In this document: positions 8,443 through 17,725 of the stretch, one piece after another
Layout: the number at the start of each line of letters is the position of its first letter
Position numbering within the stretch: position 1 is the first letter of the stretch
Origin: Oscillospiraceae bacterium
GTDB lineage: Bacteria; Bacillota; Clostridia; Oscillospirales; Acutalibacteraceae
DNA length: 39,065 nucleotides
Assembly: GCA_015065805.1 (NCBI GenBank)
Contig: SVPN01000017.1
Location: forward strand, 1 to 39,065
Reading direction: 5' to 3'
Notes under the pieces: model-generated
Told to the model about the DNA's origin: nothing
Databases searched by the model: none
What the model saw: the letters and a program-made list of their open reading frames with translations, nothing else
Made by a program: the position numbers and the translations under genes

Positions 8443-8713
8443 GATATACAGTTTCCATATATAAATATTATATGGTGCATCTAAGGCAAAAACCACGAAG
8501 TCGGGAGGAGAGACAACCTCCCCGCTGAGTCGTATACAGGCTCTGCCGCAGTCACGCCGGATGACTGTGAAAAACCCTTTGCGGAGGGCAGCGCCCAAGG
8601 TACGGCGGTTTCACGGCCGATCGATGGCGAACTCGCTGTCCACGCGAAACTACCAAGCACACAGCCTGCCTGCTTTTTTGGCAGTGTGCGACCGCAAAGG
8701 GGGATGCATTGTT
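8443..8713 (+). promoter_or_regulatory. Long foldable leader of potABCD, unassigned cis-regulatory RNA candidate
   Basis: About 270 nt with no credible gene. Visible helices: GGGAGG (8503-8508) with CCTCCC (8517-8522); an outer helix 8540-8548 with 8582-8589 (one bulge) stacked on CAGTCA (8549-8554) with TGACTG (8562-8567), making a long composite arm; and GCACAC with GTGTGC plus TGCC with GGCA near 8657-8689, just before the ribosome binding site AAAGGGGG (8697-8703). The last arm has a T-run in its loop. I could not match it to the TPP, FMN, cobalamin, lysine, SAM, glycine, M-box, Mn, ZTP, c-di-GMP, guanidine or T-box patterns I know. The position suggests control of polyamine uptake. An open frame from 8561 runs into potA in frame, but its extra 51 residues resemble no PotA. 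Confidence 0.5.
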
Positions 8714-9769
8714 ATGAAAGATATCATTACACTCAAAGACATCGCTGTATCATTCGACGGAGAAACGATACTGGACGGGCTCAACCTCAGTATCCGTGAC
8801 GGAGAATTTGTCACCCTGCTGGGACCTTCGGGTTGCGGCAAGACGACAACTCTGCGCATTATCGCAGGCTTCGTGACTCCCGATCGCGGCGATGTCTTTT
8901 TTGGCGATCAGCGTGTCAACAACGTGCCCGCGCACAAACGTCACGTCAATACCATTTTCCAGCGCTACGCGCTGTTTCCGCATATGAACGTGTTTGAAAA
9001 TGTGGCGTTCGGTATGCGTGTGCAGAAAAAGGGCAAGGATGAGATCAAAAAGACCGTCGAGGAAATGCTGGCACTTGTCAACCTCAAGGGCTACGAAAAG
9101 CGCCACGTCAGCACGCTGTCGGGCGGTCAGCAGCAGCGCGTGGCGATCGCCAGAGCGCTTGCCAACAAACCCACGGTGTTGCTCCTTGACGAACCGCTTG
9201 CCGCGCTCGACCTCAAGCTCCGCAAGGAGATGCAGGTGGAGCTGAAAAATATTCAGAAGAGCCTCGGCATCACGTTTATTTATGTGACGCACGACCAGGA
9301 AGAGGCGCTCACGATGTCGGACACGGTCGTGGTGATGGATCACGGCCGCATTCAGCAGATCGGAACCCCGATGGATATCTATAACGAACCGCAAAACGCG
9401 TTCGTGGCGGATTTCATCGGCGAAAGCAATATTTTCGACGGTGTTATGCGCGAGGACCGCGTGGTGGAATATTTCGGTAAGATCATTCCCTGCGTGGACA
9501 GCGGCTTTGCGAAGGATGAACTTGTCGATGTGGTCATCCGTCCCGAGGATGTGGAGCTTGTCGCTCCCGAAAAGGGTCAGCTCTGCGGCACGGTCACCTC
9601 GCTGATCTTCAAGGGTGTCCATTACGAAATGAATGTCGAAGCGTGCGGCTTCAGCTGGCTGGTGCACAGCACGAAGATGGAGCCCGTCGGTACCGAGGTC
9701 GGCATCTGCGTCGATCCCGAGAACATTCAGATCATGCGCAAACAGGAGGCTGTTTGCCATGACGAATAA
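8714..9769 (+). CDS. potA: Spermidine/putrescine ABC importer, ATP-binding protein
   Basis: A 351-residue ABC ATPase that would power polyamine uptake. Walker A is GPSGCGKTT (K43), the Q-loop follows in [12 protein letters not shown], the signature is LSGGQQQR, Walker B is [11 protein letters not shown], and the switch His is in YVTHDQEEA. The C-terminal third is the TOBE-type regulatory domain of the PotA/MalK group. The ATG at 8714 has AAAGGGGG 10 nt upstream, and [22 protein letters not shown] is a normal PotA N-terminus; an upstream in-frame start at 8561 is rejected. Polyamine specificity rests on the whole potABCD set. Confidence 0.93.
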   Translation: MKDIITLKDIAVSFDGETILDGLNLSIRDGEFVTLLGPSGCGKTTTLRIIAGFVTPDRGDVFFGDQRVNNVPAHKRHVNTIFQRYALFPHMNVFENVAFGMRVQKKGKDEIKKTVEEMLALVNLKGYEKRHVSTLSGGQQQRVAIARALANKPTVLLLDEPLAALDLKLRKEMQVELKNIQKSLGITFIYVTHDQEEALTMSDTVVVMDHGRIQQIGTPMDIYNEPQNAFVADFIGESNIFDGVMREDRVVEYFGKIIPCVDSGFAKDELVDVVIRPEDVELVAPEKGQLCGTVTSLIFKGVHYEMNVEACGFSWLVHSTKMEPVGTEVGICVDPENIQIMRKQEAVCHDE

Positions 9770-10583
9770 GAAAAACACGCTTCTGGCGGGACCGTACCTG
9801 ATCTGGGCGGTCGGCTTTATCGTGTTGCCGCTGTTTATGATCGTGTATTACGCGTTCACCGATAAGCAAAACCGCTTTACGTTTGACAATATCGTCGCGG
9901 CGGTGAGCGATCCTGCCAACCTGAAAGCGCTCGGTATGACGCTGCTTCTGGCGGCACTTGCCACGGCGATCTGTCTGGTGCTTGCGTATCCGCTTGCGCT
10001 GTGCCTGACCAAACTGCGCCTCAAGCGCAAAAATTCGATCATCTTTTTGTTCATCCTCCCGATGTGGATGAACTTTATGCTCCAGATGGTGGCTATCAAC
10101 GTCATCGTGGAGGATAACGGCGTTCTCAATTCGTTGTTGACAGCACTCGGCTTGCCGACGGTGCATATTGCCAATACCTTCGGTGCGATCCTGCTCGGTA
10201 TGGTGTACGACTATTTCCCGTTTATGCTGTTGCCGATCTTCAACAACGTTTCCTGCCTCGATAAGGATTTAATCAACGCTTCGCACGACCTCGGTGCCAA
10301 CGGCATCAGCACCTTCTTCAAGGTGACATTGCCGCTGACTCTGCCCGGTGTTGTCAGCGGCATCACGATGGTGTTTATGCCCGCCATCTCCGACTTTGCC
10401 ATTGCCGAGATGCTCGGCGGCGGCAAGATTATGCTCATCGGCAACGTGGTGGAGCAAAGCTTCAACAAGGGTCAGTATCATCAGGGCTCGGGGCTTGCGC
10501 TGTTGCTGATGGTATTTGTGCTGGTCAGCTCCTTTATCACCGATAAGGACGGCGAAGGGGAAGGAGGGACCTTGTTGCCATGA
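9759..10583 (+). CDS. potB: Spermidine/putrescine ABC importer, permease PotB
   Basis: A 274-residue inner-membrane permease with about six helices. The EAA loop that docks on PotA is the segment [21 protein letters not shown]. The ATG at 9759 overlaps the end of potA by 11 nt, with ACAGGAGG (9742-9749) as the ribosome binding site. The longer frame upstream of it is out-of-frame potA sequence. It pairs with PotC, whose ATG overlaps the potB stop. Confidence 0.93.
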   Translation: MTNKKNTLLAGPYLIWAVGFIVLPLFMIVYYAFTDKQNRFTFDNIVAAVSDPANLKALGMTLLLAALATAICLVLAYPLALCLTKLRLKRKNSIIFLFILPMWMNFMLQMVAINVIVEDNGVLNSLLTALGLPTVHIANTFGAILLGMVYDYFPFMLLPIFNNVSCLDKDLINASHDLGANGISTFFKVTLPLTLPGVVSGITMVFMPAISDFAIAEMLGGGKIMLIGNVVEQSFNKGQYHQGSGLALLLMVFVLVSSFITDKDGEGEGGTLLP

Positions 10584-11392
10584 AAAAACTCGGTTCTGTC
10601 CTTCGCGGACTGTACATTGCGCTGATCTTCGTGTTTCTGTATGCGCCCGTCGCGCTGATGATCGTGCTGTCCTTCAACGAAACGCGTTCGGCGTATCACT
10701 GGGAGGGCTTCTCGTTCTGGAAATACGAAGCGCTCTTCAACAACGACACCATTATGGAAGCATTGGTGTCCACGGTGGTGCTCGGTCTTTGTGCCGCGGC
10801 GATCGCGACCGTGATCGGCATTCTTGTGTGTATCGGTATGATGGCAATGAGCAAGCGTATGCAGGGTGTCGTCACCACCACCGCGAATATTCCGCTTCTC
10901 AACGCGGATATCGTGACGGGTATCGCGCTGATGCTGTTTTTCGCCGCGGTTGTCGGACGGATGAGCAATGTCACGCTTCTGATCTCGCACGTGACGCTGG
11001 TGCTCCCGTATGTGGTGCTCAACGTGTCCTCCAAACTCCGTCAGTTTGATATGAGCATTTATCACGCGGCGCTGGATTTGGGGGCTTCACCCGCCAAAGC
11101 CTTTTTCAAGGTTGTTCTGCCCGATATTTTCCCGGGCGTGTTAGCAGGCTTCCTGCTGGCACTGACCATCTCGTTTGACGATTTTACGATCACGTATTTT
11201 ACCAAGGGACAGGGACTCAACACCTTGTCCACAATGATCTACACCAACCGCATCCGCGGCATTCTGCCTGAATATTATGCGCTGTCTGCGCTGATGTTTG
11301 TGGCGATCCTGTCGCTGATCCTGATCGTGCAGATCATCAATATGCGCTCTGCACCCGCTGTGAAAAAGACGGAGCGGGATATGCAAAAGTAA
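10580..11392 (+). CDS. potC: Spermidine/putrescine ABC importer, permease PotC
   Basis: A 270-residue permease with about six helices. The EAA motif is DMSIYHAALDLGASPAKAFF. The ATG overlaps the potB stop in a 4-nt ATGA junction, typical of translational coupling. SFNETRSAYHWEGFSFWKYEALF near residue 33 is the usual PotC N-terminal pattern. It would form the heterodimeric channel with PotB. Confidence 0.94.
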   Translation: MKKLGSVLRGLYIALIFVFLYAPVALMIVLSFNETRSAYHWEGFSFWKYEALFNNDTIMEALVSTVVLGLCAAAIATVIGILVCIGMMAMSKRMQGVVTTTANIPLLNADIVTGIALMLFFAAVVGRMSNVTLLISHVTLVLPYVVLNVSSKLRQFDMSIYHAALDLGASPAKAFFKVVLPDIFPGVLAGFLLALTISFDDFTITYFTKGQGLNTLSTMIYTNRIRGILPEYYALSALMFVAILSLILIVQIINMRSAPAVKKTERDMQK

Positions 11393-11420
11393 TACTTCTA
11401 TTAAAGAAAGGGATTGAAAA

Positions 11421-12494
11421 ATGAAAAAATTGTCTCTCATCGGAAAACGCACCGTCGCTGTTTCAGCGGCCTTCGTGCTTGTGATCACACTTTGTCTGTC
11501 GCTTGCGGGCTGCTCCTCGAAGCCGACACTCTATCTGTTCAATTACGGTGATTATATCTGCCCCGATGTGTATGACTTATTTGAAGAAGAAACGGGTATC
11601 CGCGTGGTGTATGACGAATATGCTGCGCCTGAGGATATGTATGCGAAGTTCACGTCGGGTACGGCGCAGTATGACCTGATCTGCACCTCGGACTATATGC
11701 TCGAGAAGCTGATCGGCGAGGACCGCCTGCAGCCCATCAACTTTGCCAATATCCCGAATTATAAGAACATCGCACAGGCTCAAAAGGATATATGCAAATC
11801 CTTTGACCCTCAGCAGCAATACAGCGTGCCGCATTTCTGGGGTACGGTTGGCATTCTTTACAACACCGAAAAGGTGAAAAAAGAGGATGTGCAGTCGTGG
11901 AAATGCCTGTTTGACGGCTCGTATGCGGGCGAGATCATTATGCCCAACAGCGAACGCGATGCGTTCTTCACGGCGCTGACGTATCTGGGGTACGACGCCA
12001 ACACCAAAAATGCCGAGGAACTGCAGAAAGCGGCGGATCTGTTAGCGGCACAAAAAGCCGATGTGCAGGCATATCTGCTGGATGAAGCGGCGCGCGTGAA
12101 GCTGGAAGCGGGCAATGCGGACATCGCGGTTATCTACAACGGCGAAGCCTATCTTGCGATGGAAAACAATCCGGCTCTCGATTATGCTATACCCGCAGAC
12201 GGCACCTGTGTGTGGATGGATGCGTTTGCCGTTCCCGCGAATGCCGCGAATGCCGCGTATGCGGAGCAATTTCTTGATTTTCTCTGCCGCGAAGACATCG
12301 CGACGATGAACTTCGAATATATTTATTATTCCACCCCGAATCAGGCAGTGGTGGACGCTTTGGACGATGAGATCCTCGACGTGGAGGCGATCTTCCCCGC
12401 GGAGGAGAGCATCAAAAATGCCGCGGTGTTCCGCTATTTAGGCGAAGAGACCGAGGTGCTGTATTCCACGCTCTGGAAAACGGCGAAGTCGTAA
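11421..12494 (+). CDS. potD: Spermidine/putrescine-binding lipoprotein PotD
   Basis: A 357-residue solute-binding protein. The N-terminus is a lipoprotein signal with lipobox LAGC and the lipidated C31, so it would be tethered to the outer face of the membrane. LYLFNYGDYICPDVYDLFEEETGIRVVYDEY is the PotD/PotF pattern for the first ligand-pocket strand and helix; WGTVGILYN and IYNGEAYLA also fit the family. Putrescine versus spermidine preference cannot be told by eye. It is the fourth gene of potABCD. Confidence 0.93.
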   Translation: MKKLSLIGKRTVAVSAAFVLVITLCLSLAGCSSKPTLYLFNYGDYICPDVYDLFEEETGIRVVYDEYAAPEDMYAKFTSGTAQYDLICTSDYMLEKLIGEDRLQPINFANIPNYKNIAQAQKDICKSFDPQQQYSVPHFWGTVGILYNTEKVKKEDVQSWKCLFDGSYAGEIIMPNSERDAFFTALTYLGYDANTKNAEELQKAADLLAAQKADVQAYLLDEAARVKLEAGNADIAVIYNGEAYLAMENNPALDYAIPADGTCVWMDAFAVPANAANAAYAEQFLDFLCREDIATMNFEYIYYSTPNQAVVDALDDEILDVEAIFPAEESIKNAAVFRYLGEETEVLYSTLWKTAKS

Positions 12495-12527
12495 GATAAG
12501 TTCCGACTGTAAAAGGGAGAGGTACCT

Positions 12528-14480
12528 ATGCTGACCGTGAAACACGGATCTACCGCACCGAAAGGGTTTATCGAGGACGTATTTGCGCTGGAGCAGATCG
12601 TGTATACGCCCGAACTGTGCGGCGACATTGCGAATATGTATAAGCGGTATGAGCGTTGTCCGGATACATTTGTGTTGCTGTATGACGGCGATACGCTGGC
12701 GGGCTATATCAATGCTCTTCCCGTGTCGGATTCGCTGTACGATGAAATGGTCAACCGCTCCGACAACCGTATGCGCGACGACGACATCACCCCTGACGAA
12801 ATGACACCGTGGTCAACCGAAACTGCCAACCACGTGCTGGTGTTGTCGGTGGTGGTGCGTCCCGAATATCAGAAAAGCAATGCTATTGTGCGTCTGAGCA
12901 AGGCGTTTTTGGCATTTCTGCGTAAAAAGAACAAGGAAGGCTGTCATATTGACAGCCTCTTTGGCTATGCGGTGTCGCTGGGCGGCATCAAGTTTATGAA
13001 GCGCATCCGCACCTCCTTCCTCAAGAAAACGGAAGAGGGCTACAACCTCTTTTTCGGCGATGAGGAATCGGTGCAGGAGCTTCTTGATGACGGCTTTTTG
13101 CTCAACACCTACAAGAAGACCTACAAGGACGATCTGTATTTCTTCATCCCGATGACCTCCCTTCGCGTTAAGGGCAGCTTTGAATTTTTAGAGAATGCCA
13201 ATACGCGCGTGACCAGGGATGAGGAGGAGCTCGACTATGTCCCGACCGAGGATATGAGCAAGTTAGGCTTCGGGGATCAGCTTTGCAAGATGCTCAACCG
13301 TCACGTGGAATACGAAACCAACAGCGATGTGTTCAAGGCGGGACAGCTGTCGCGTTTTTACATCGGTAATCCCGAAAACGATAACGGCGCGTTCTATTTA
13401 GCGTGCTATGACGACGATTACGACGATATTCCGCTGTACGACGAGCCCGTGCACCTATTCATCACGGGACACCGTGACACAGGGCTCTATATCGTGACGC
13501 TGGCGGTGATGAACAACACCTACATCCCGACACAGCTGATCGATCAGATGTCCTCGGGGCATCTGGATATTTCTTCCAAAAAAGGCGAGGGCTACGTTCC
13601 TATTGAGGAGTATATCCGCGATCGCTTCAAGCTGGAAAAATGCGGACAGCCCAAATGCGTCGCTTGTTTGTCCAACGAGCCCGAAGACCGCAACGAGCTT
13701 GCCTATCTGCTGTCGGGCGAAACCTACATCAGCAAGCACATCGACTATAAGATCCGTCCGCATCTGTTGGAGGAGCTGTTGCAGGATCATTCCAGCTACG
13801 ATTATTATACCTCCTATATTTCCAATTCCGTGATCGCCTTCGTGTTTGCGGACGGGTATTATTCCGATGTCGTTTTGGAACGCCTTGATTCGGCGGCGTC
13901 GGTCATCTTTGTTGTGGAGATCGTGCTGTTTCAGAACACCGCCATCCTGCGCACGAACCGCAAGGTCGTCAATGAGCTGAGTGATGACGGCGATGTGTCG
14001 CAGCAGACGATCGACGATCTGTATATGGAGTTCGGCAAAACGATGCGCTTTTGGAATTCGGATATTTTCAAATATCCCTATTCGCAAAGGGAGGCGGACG
14101 AGGTTATCCGTTGCTTCGGTATCGATAAGATCCTGGAAGACTATCACCGCAACCAGCAGTTCCTCGACCGTATGATCGAGCTCAAGAGCAACATCGCCGC
14201 GCAGGACTCGGACCGTGTGATGAACAACATTCTGTTCTTTATGTCCATCATCGAGGGCTCGTCCATTACGGTGGCGGGCTTTGCGTGGGCATATGCGCTC
14301 CTGAACGGTGGGGAATGGATGGCAGGCGACGGCGGAAAGTTAGCGTGGATCGTGCTGTTCATCCTCGGCTGTCTGCTTGTCCGCTTTGCGGGTCAGTGGA
14401 TCACACGCTTCAAACAATTCCGCAAACACCATAAAAAGAAAAAGGAGAAACGCCGTTATGATGACCACACTGAAAAATGA
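12528..14480 (+). CDS. Uncharacterised protein, GNAT-like N-terminus with C-terminal membrane anchor
   Basis: I do not recognise a named family for this 650-residue protein. Residues about 45-160 look like an acetyltransferase (GNAT) fold: FVLLYDGDTLAGYINALPVS, then VLVLSVVVRPEYQKSNAIVRLSKAFLAFL as the acetyl-CoA strand and helix, though the usual Q/RxxGxG/A loop is degenerate (YQKSNA). Residues about 200-560 are a mixed region with many acidic and Tyr residues and a CGQPKCVAC cluster. A helical part (LDRMIELKSNIAAQDSDRVMNN) precedes two transmembrane segments at about 574-595 and 605-624 and a basic KKKKEKRR tail. This helix-plus-two-TM ending recalls CorA- or RMD1-like topology. It starts 34 nt after potD with GGGAGAGG upstream and overlaps the next gene, so it is probably in the pot transcript. 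Function unknown. Confidence 0.8.
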   Translation: MLTVKHGSTAPKGFIEDVFALEQIVYTPELCGDIANMYKRYERCPDTFVLLYDGDTLAGYINALPVSDSLYDEMVNRSDNRMRDDDITPDEMTPWSTETANHVLVLSVVVRPEYQKSNAIVRLSKAFLAFLRKKNKEGCHIDSLFGYAVSLGGIKFMKRIRTSFLKKTEEGYNLFFGDEESVQELLDDGFLLNTYKKTYKDDLYFFIPMTSLRVKGSFEFLENANTRVTRDEEELDYVPTEDMSKLGFGDQLCKMLNRHVEYETNSDVFKAGQLSRFYIGNPENDNGAFYLACYDDDYDDIPLYDEPVHLFITGHRDTGLYIVTLAVMNNTYIPTQLIDQMSSGHLDISSKKGEGYVPIEEYIRDRFKLEKCGQPKCVACLSNEPEDRNELAYLLSGETYISKHIDYKIRPHLLEELLQDHSSYDYYTSYISNSVIAFVFADGYYSDVVLERLDSAASVIFVVEIVLFQNTAILRTNRKVVNELSDDGDVSQQTIDDLYMEFGKTMRFWNSDIFKYPYSQREADEVIRCFGIDKILEDYHRNQQFLDRMIELKSNIAAQDSDRVMNNILFFMSIIEGSSITVAGFAWAYALLNGGEWMAGDGGKLAWIVLFILGCLLVRFAGQWITRFKQFRKHHKKKKEKRRYDDHTEK

Positions 14481-15336
14481 GTATCTGACCGTTACCGCCT
14501 GTGACACGGGTGCGGAAATGCACAGCATCGTGTCCGCGGACGGCATCAGCTATATGTGGGACGGTCACGCACCGTACTGGAACAAGCATTCGCCGACGCT
14601 GTTTCCCATCATCGGCGCGCTTCGGAATAATTTTGCCACCTCGGCGGCGGGCGATATTCATCTGCCCAAGCACGGCTTCTGCCGCACGGCACCGTTTGAA
14701 ACCGTGGAGACGACCGCCACCTCGGTGACCTATCGCTATACCGATAACGAGGAGACCTTTAAGCAGTATCCGTATCATTTTGAGTTTATGGTGACCCACG
14801 CGCTTGAGGGCGATGCGGTGCGCACGACCTATACCGTGAAAAACACGGGTGACGGTGTGATGCCGTATTGCGTCGGCGGTCATCCTGCGTTTCACGTGCC
14901 GCTCGTTGAGGGCGAGGCATACACCGATTATCTGGTGGAATTTGAGCAAAACGAAACCGCGGACTGTCCGCTGATCAATATGTCCACCTGCCTGATTGAG
15001 GATTCCGTGCGCAACCGTCTGCTCACCGACGAAAAGAGCTTCCGTCTCAATCACGTGCTGTTCCGCGGCGATGCGCTGATCTTTGAGAATCTGAAATCGA
15101 AATCCGTCAGGCTGGTATCCGCCAAAAGCGGTCGCGGTGTTGAGATGGACATTTCCGGTTTCCCCGTGTTTGCCGTGTGGACGATGGTGGACGATCAGCC
15201 GTTTGTTTGCTTTGAGCCGTGGCAGGGCGGTGCGACCCGCGAAAGCGAGGATGATGTGTTTGAGCATAAAAATCACGTTGTCCTTGCGCAACCGGGTGAA
15301 ACCCGTTCCTTCTCGTACAGCGTGAGGGTGTTTTAA
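14458..15336 (+). CDS. Aldose 1-epimerase family protein (LacX-like)
   Basis: A 292-residue beta-sandwich sugar mutarotase-like protein. Typical marks: the HGFCRTAPFE segment, GGHPAFHVP with the catalytic-region His, and CFEPWQG near the C-terminus. It would convert anomers of a hexose or a phosphorylated hexose. The ATG at 14458 has AAAGGAG (14441-14447) 10 nt upstream and lies inside the end of the previous gene (overlap 23 nt); a longer frame from 14377 has no such support. The HAD phosphatase follows with no gap. Confidence 0.88.
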   Translation: MMTTLKNEYLTVTACDTGAEMHSIVSADGISYMWDGHAPYWNKHSPTLFPIIGALRNNFATSAAGDIHLPKHGFCRTAPFETVETTATSVTYRYTDNEETFKQYPYHFEFMVTHALEGDAVRTTYTVKNTGDGVMPYCVGGHPAFHVPLVEGEAYTDYLVEFEQNETADCPLINMSTCLIEDSVRNRLLTDEKSFRLNHVLFRGDALIFENLKSKSVRLVSAKSGRGVEMDISGFPVFAVWTMVDDQPFVCFEPWQGGATRESEDDVFEHKNHVVLAQPGETRSFSYSVRVF

Positions 15337-15975
15337 GTGGTAAAGGCGATCCTGTTTGATTTGGACGGCACGCTTGCCGATACACTGCAAGCACTTGCAA
15401 ACAATGTCAACGCCGTGCTCGCTGAAGCGGGCTTGCCCGTGCATCCTCTTGAAGCGTACCGCCGCTTTGTCGGCAACGGCGCAAAGCTGCTTATGGAGCG
15501 GGCGGCAGGCTATCACGATGACATACTGTTAGCACGCTTTTTGGAGCGGTATGACCGCACCTGCCTGGAGGATACACCGCCGTATGACGGCACTATTGAA
15601 ACGCTGGATCGGTTGATCGGGCAGGGGATACGCTTAGCGGTCGTGACAAACAAACCGCACGCCCAAGCGGTGAAGCTGACACGGCATCTGTTCGGTGACC
15701 GCTTCAATGTCATTTTAGGCTCACAGCCCGGTTATCCGCGCAAGCCGCACCCCGAGGCGGTGCTTTTAGCGATGCAGACGCTCGGTGTGACAGCGCAGGA
15801 GTGCGTGTTTGTCGGGGATTCCGATGTCGATGTGCAGACTGCTCACGCCGCCGGGATGCCGTGCATCGGTTGTTGTTACGGATTTCGCGGAGAAGAGGAG
15901 CTGAAAAAAGCGGGTGCGGATGCGCTTGTATATTCATTCGCGGAATTGGCAAAAAATCGCTTGCTTTTTGCATAA
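15337..15975 (+). CDS. gph: HAD-superfamily phosphatase (phosphoglycolate phosphatase-like)
   Basis: A 212-residue HAD hydrolase. The nucleophile motif is LFDLDGTLADT (D8, D10), motif II is VVTNKPH, motif III includes KPHPEAV, and motif IV is VFVGDSDVDV. A helical cap between motifs I and II fits the Gph/PGP branch. It begins with GTG immediately after the previous stop, so translation is likely coupled; a GAGGGTG stretch upstream could serve as ribosome binding site. The true substrate may be phosphoglycolate or another sugar phosphate. Confidence 0.82.
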   Translation: MVKAILFDLDGTLADTLQALANNVNAVLAEAGLPVHPLEAYRRFVGNGAKLLMERAAGYHDDILLARFLERYDRTCLEDTPPYDGTIETLDRLIGQGIRLAVVTNKPHAQAVKLTRHLFGDRFNVILGSQPGYPRKPHPEAVLLAMQTLGVTAQECVFVGDSDVDVQTAHAAGMPCIGCCYGFRGEEELKKAGADALVYSFAELAKNRLLFA

Positions 15976-15989
15976 AGATGCAGTATACT
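15961..15989 (+). promoter_or_regulatory. Predicted promoter of the amino acid ABC operon
   Basis: TTGCTT (15961-15966) and TATACT (15984-15989), 17-bp spacer. The -35 lies in the last codons of the HAD gene. There is no terminator between that gene and the binding protein, so some read-through is likely. Confidence 0.55.
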
Positions 15990-16044
15990 GATAATGTTAT
16001 TGACAGCCGTAAAAGAGCGGCTGATATAAAGGAGAATGATTATT

Positions 16045-16893
16045 ATGAAAAAATGGCTTTCTGTTGTGATGACAGTCGTGCTGATGCTCACCTGCCTGAC
16101 TGCGTTTGTCGGTTGCGGCGGCAAGGAGGACAACACCCTTGTAATGGCGACCAACGCCGCATTCCCTCCGTATGAGTACAAGGAAGGCGACAAGATCGTC
16201 GGTATTGACGCAGAGATCGCCGCGGCAATCGCTGAGAAGCTCGATATGGAGCTTGTGATCGAAGACGTTGATTTCGGTGCTGTGCTTACGGGCGTTGCCG
16301 AAGGCAAGTACGATATGGGTCTTGCGGGCATCACCGTGACCGAAGACCGCAAAAAGACGATGGACTTCTCGGATACCTATGCAACGGGTATTCAGGTCAT
16401 TATTGTCAACGACGGTTCGACCATTGCAACGCTTGACGACCTGTTTGTGTTCGATGCGGAAGGCAACCCCACCGCTCTGAAGAACCCCGACATCAAGGTC
16501 GGCGTGCAGGAAAACACCACCGGTGATATCTATTCCTCCAGCGCTGTGGATGCCTGGGGCTTCAACGACCTCAACGAGGACGAGTCCGTTAAGACCGACC
16601 GCGTGGTGCGTTACAAGACCGGCGCTGAGGCGGTTTCCGCGCTGAAGAGCGGTAAGGTTGACTGCGTGATCATCGATAACGAGCCTGCAAAGTCCTTTGT
16701 TGCCGCTAACGAAGGCATCCACATTCTCGAAGGCGACAACGAGTATGCCGTTGAGGATTATGCCATCTGCGTGAAGAAGGGTTCGGAGCTGCTCGAGAAG
16801 ATCAACAAGGCTCTTGCTGAGTTGAAGGCTGACGGCACTGTTGATAAGATCATCAACAAGTACATCCCCAAGGATGGCGGCGCGACCGAATAA
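16045..16893 (+). CDS. Polar amino acid ABC transporter, substrate-binding lipoprotein
   Basis: A 282-residue family-3 solute-binding protein. The signal sequence ends in AFVGC, giving a lipidated C24 with a weak -3 residue (F). Family marks: LVMATNAAFPPYEYKEGDKIVGIDAEIAAAIAEKL, then DMGLAGITVTEDRKKTMDFSDTY. The ATG at 16036 lies 1 nt after AAAGGAG and cannot use it; the ATG at 16045 is 10 nt away and is preferred. It leads an importer operon with a permease and an ATPase. A polar amino acid such as glutamine, cystine or arginine is likely, but the specific one is not readable. Confidence 0.92.
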   Translation: MKKWLSVVMTVVLMLTCLTAFVGCGGKEDNTLVMATNAAFPPYEYKEGDKIVGIDAEIAAAIAEKLDMELVIEDVDFGAVLTGVAEGKYDMGLAGITVTEDRKKTMDFSDTYATGIQVIIVNDGSTIATLDDLFVFDAEGNPTALKNPDIKVGVQENTTGDIYSSSAVDAWGFNDLNEDESVKTDRVVRYKTGAEAVSALKSGKVDCVIIDNEPAKSFVAANEGIHILEGDNEYAVEDYAICVKKGSELLEKINKALAELKADGTVDKIINKYIPKDGGATE

Positions 16894-16918
16894 GTTCTGC
16901 CAAAACAAGTAAAGAGAG

Positions 16919-16947
16919 GAGACGGGAGAGTGCTCCCGTCTCTTTCT
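16919..16947 (+). terminator. Intercistronic hairpin, likely partial terminator
   Basis: A perfect 10-bp stem GAGACGGGAG (16919-16928) with CTCCCGTCTC (16933-16942), loop AGTG, followed by a short TTTCTT. It lies between the binding-protein gene and its permease. A leaky terminator or 3' stabiliser here would give more binding protein than permease, as is common for ABC importers. Confidence 0.7.
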
Positions 16948-16969
16948 TGCGTTGAAAGGATTATTGTAT

Positions 16970-17725
16970 ATGACGGGATTTTGGGAATCCGCTCCGAAAT
17001 GGCTTGTGGATCTGAAAGACGATTTTGTATTGAATTTTTTGGATGAGGGTCGTTGGAAGTGGCTCTTGGAGGGTCTTGGACATACGCTTCTCATTACCTT
17101 GGTGGCACTTCTCATCGGTCTTGCCATCGGTGTTGTGATCGCCGCTGTGCGTTCCACATATGATAAAAACCGCGAGAGTATGGAATTGCACAAGAGCGTC
17201 GGCTACTATGTGCTCAAATTCTTTAACGGCGTTTGCCACGTGTATCTGACGATCATCCGCGGTACTCCTGTTGTGGTACAGCTGTTGATTATGTATTTTA
17301 TCGTGTTCGCCTCCTCGCGCAACAGCCTGATGGTGGCGATGATCGCGTTCGGTATCAATTCGGGCGCGTATGTGGCGGAAATTCTGCGCGGCGGTATTAT
17401 GTCCATCGACAATGGTCAGTTTGAAGCCGGTCGTTCGCTCGGCTTCAACTATGTGCAGACGATGATCTACATCATCATTCCGCAGGTGTTCAAAAATGTG
17501 TTGCCGACCCTCTGCAACGAGTTTATTGTGCTTCTCAAGGAAACCTCTGTTGCGGGCTATGTCGGCATTGTCGATCTCACCAAAGCGGGCGACCTCATCC
17601 GCGGACGCACATTTTCGGCGTTTATGCCGCTGATTGCCGTTGCGTTGATTTATCTGGTGATGGTCATCATTCTGACCGCACTTGTGGGTATGCTGGAGAG
17701 GAGGTTGCGTAAGAATGAGCGTTAA
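16970..17725 (+). CDS. Polar amino acid ABC transporter, permease
   Basis: A 251-residue His/Glu/Gln/Arg-type permease with about five helices. [14 protein letters not shown] and the EAA-type loop [24 protein letters not shown] are diagnostic. The ATG at 16970 sits 9 nt after GAAAGGA; an upstream TTG start would bury that site. A single permease gene implies a homodimer. It overlaps the start of the ATPase gene. Confidence 0.92.
   Translation: MTGFWESAPKWLVDLKDDFVLNFLDEGRWKWLLEGLGHTLLITLVALLIGLAIGVVIAAVRSTYDKNRESMELHKSVGYYVLKFFNGVCHVYLTIIRGTPVVVQLLIMYFIVFASSRNSLMVAMIAFGINSGAYVAEILRGGIMSIDNGQFEAGRSLGFNYVQTMIYIIIPQVFKNVLPTLCNEFIVLLKETSVAGYVGIVDLTKAGDLIRGRTFSAFMPLIAVALIYLVMVIILTALVGMLERRLRKNER

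Noticed and set aside
8561-8713. N-terminal extension of potA by 51 residues
   Set aside because: The extension overlaps the foldable leader, is unlike PotA, and the ATG at 8714 has a proper ribosome binding site.
8443-8713. T-box or known metabolite riboswitch in the pot leader
   Set aside because: The T-box core (GGTGGTACCGCG type) is absent, and I could not place the conserved boxes of the classes listed in the feature entry.
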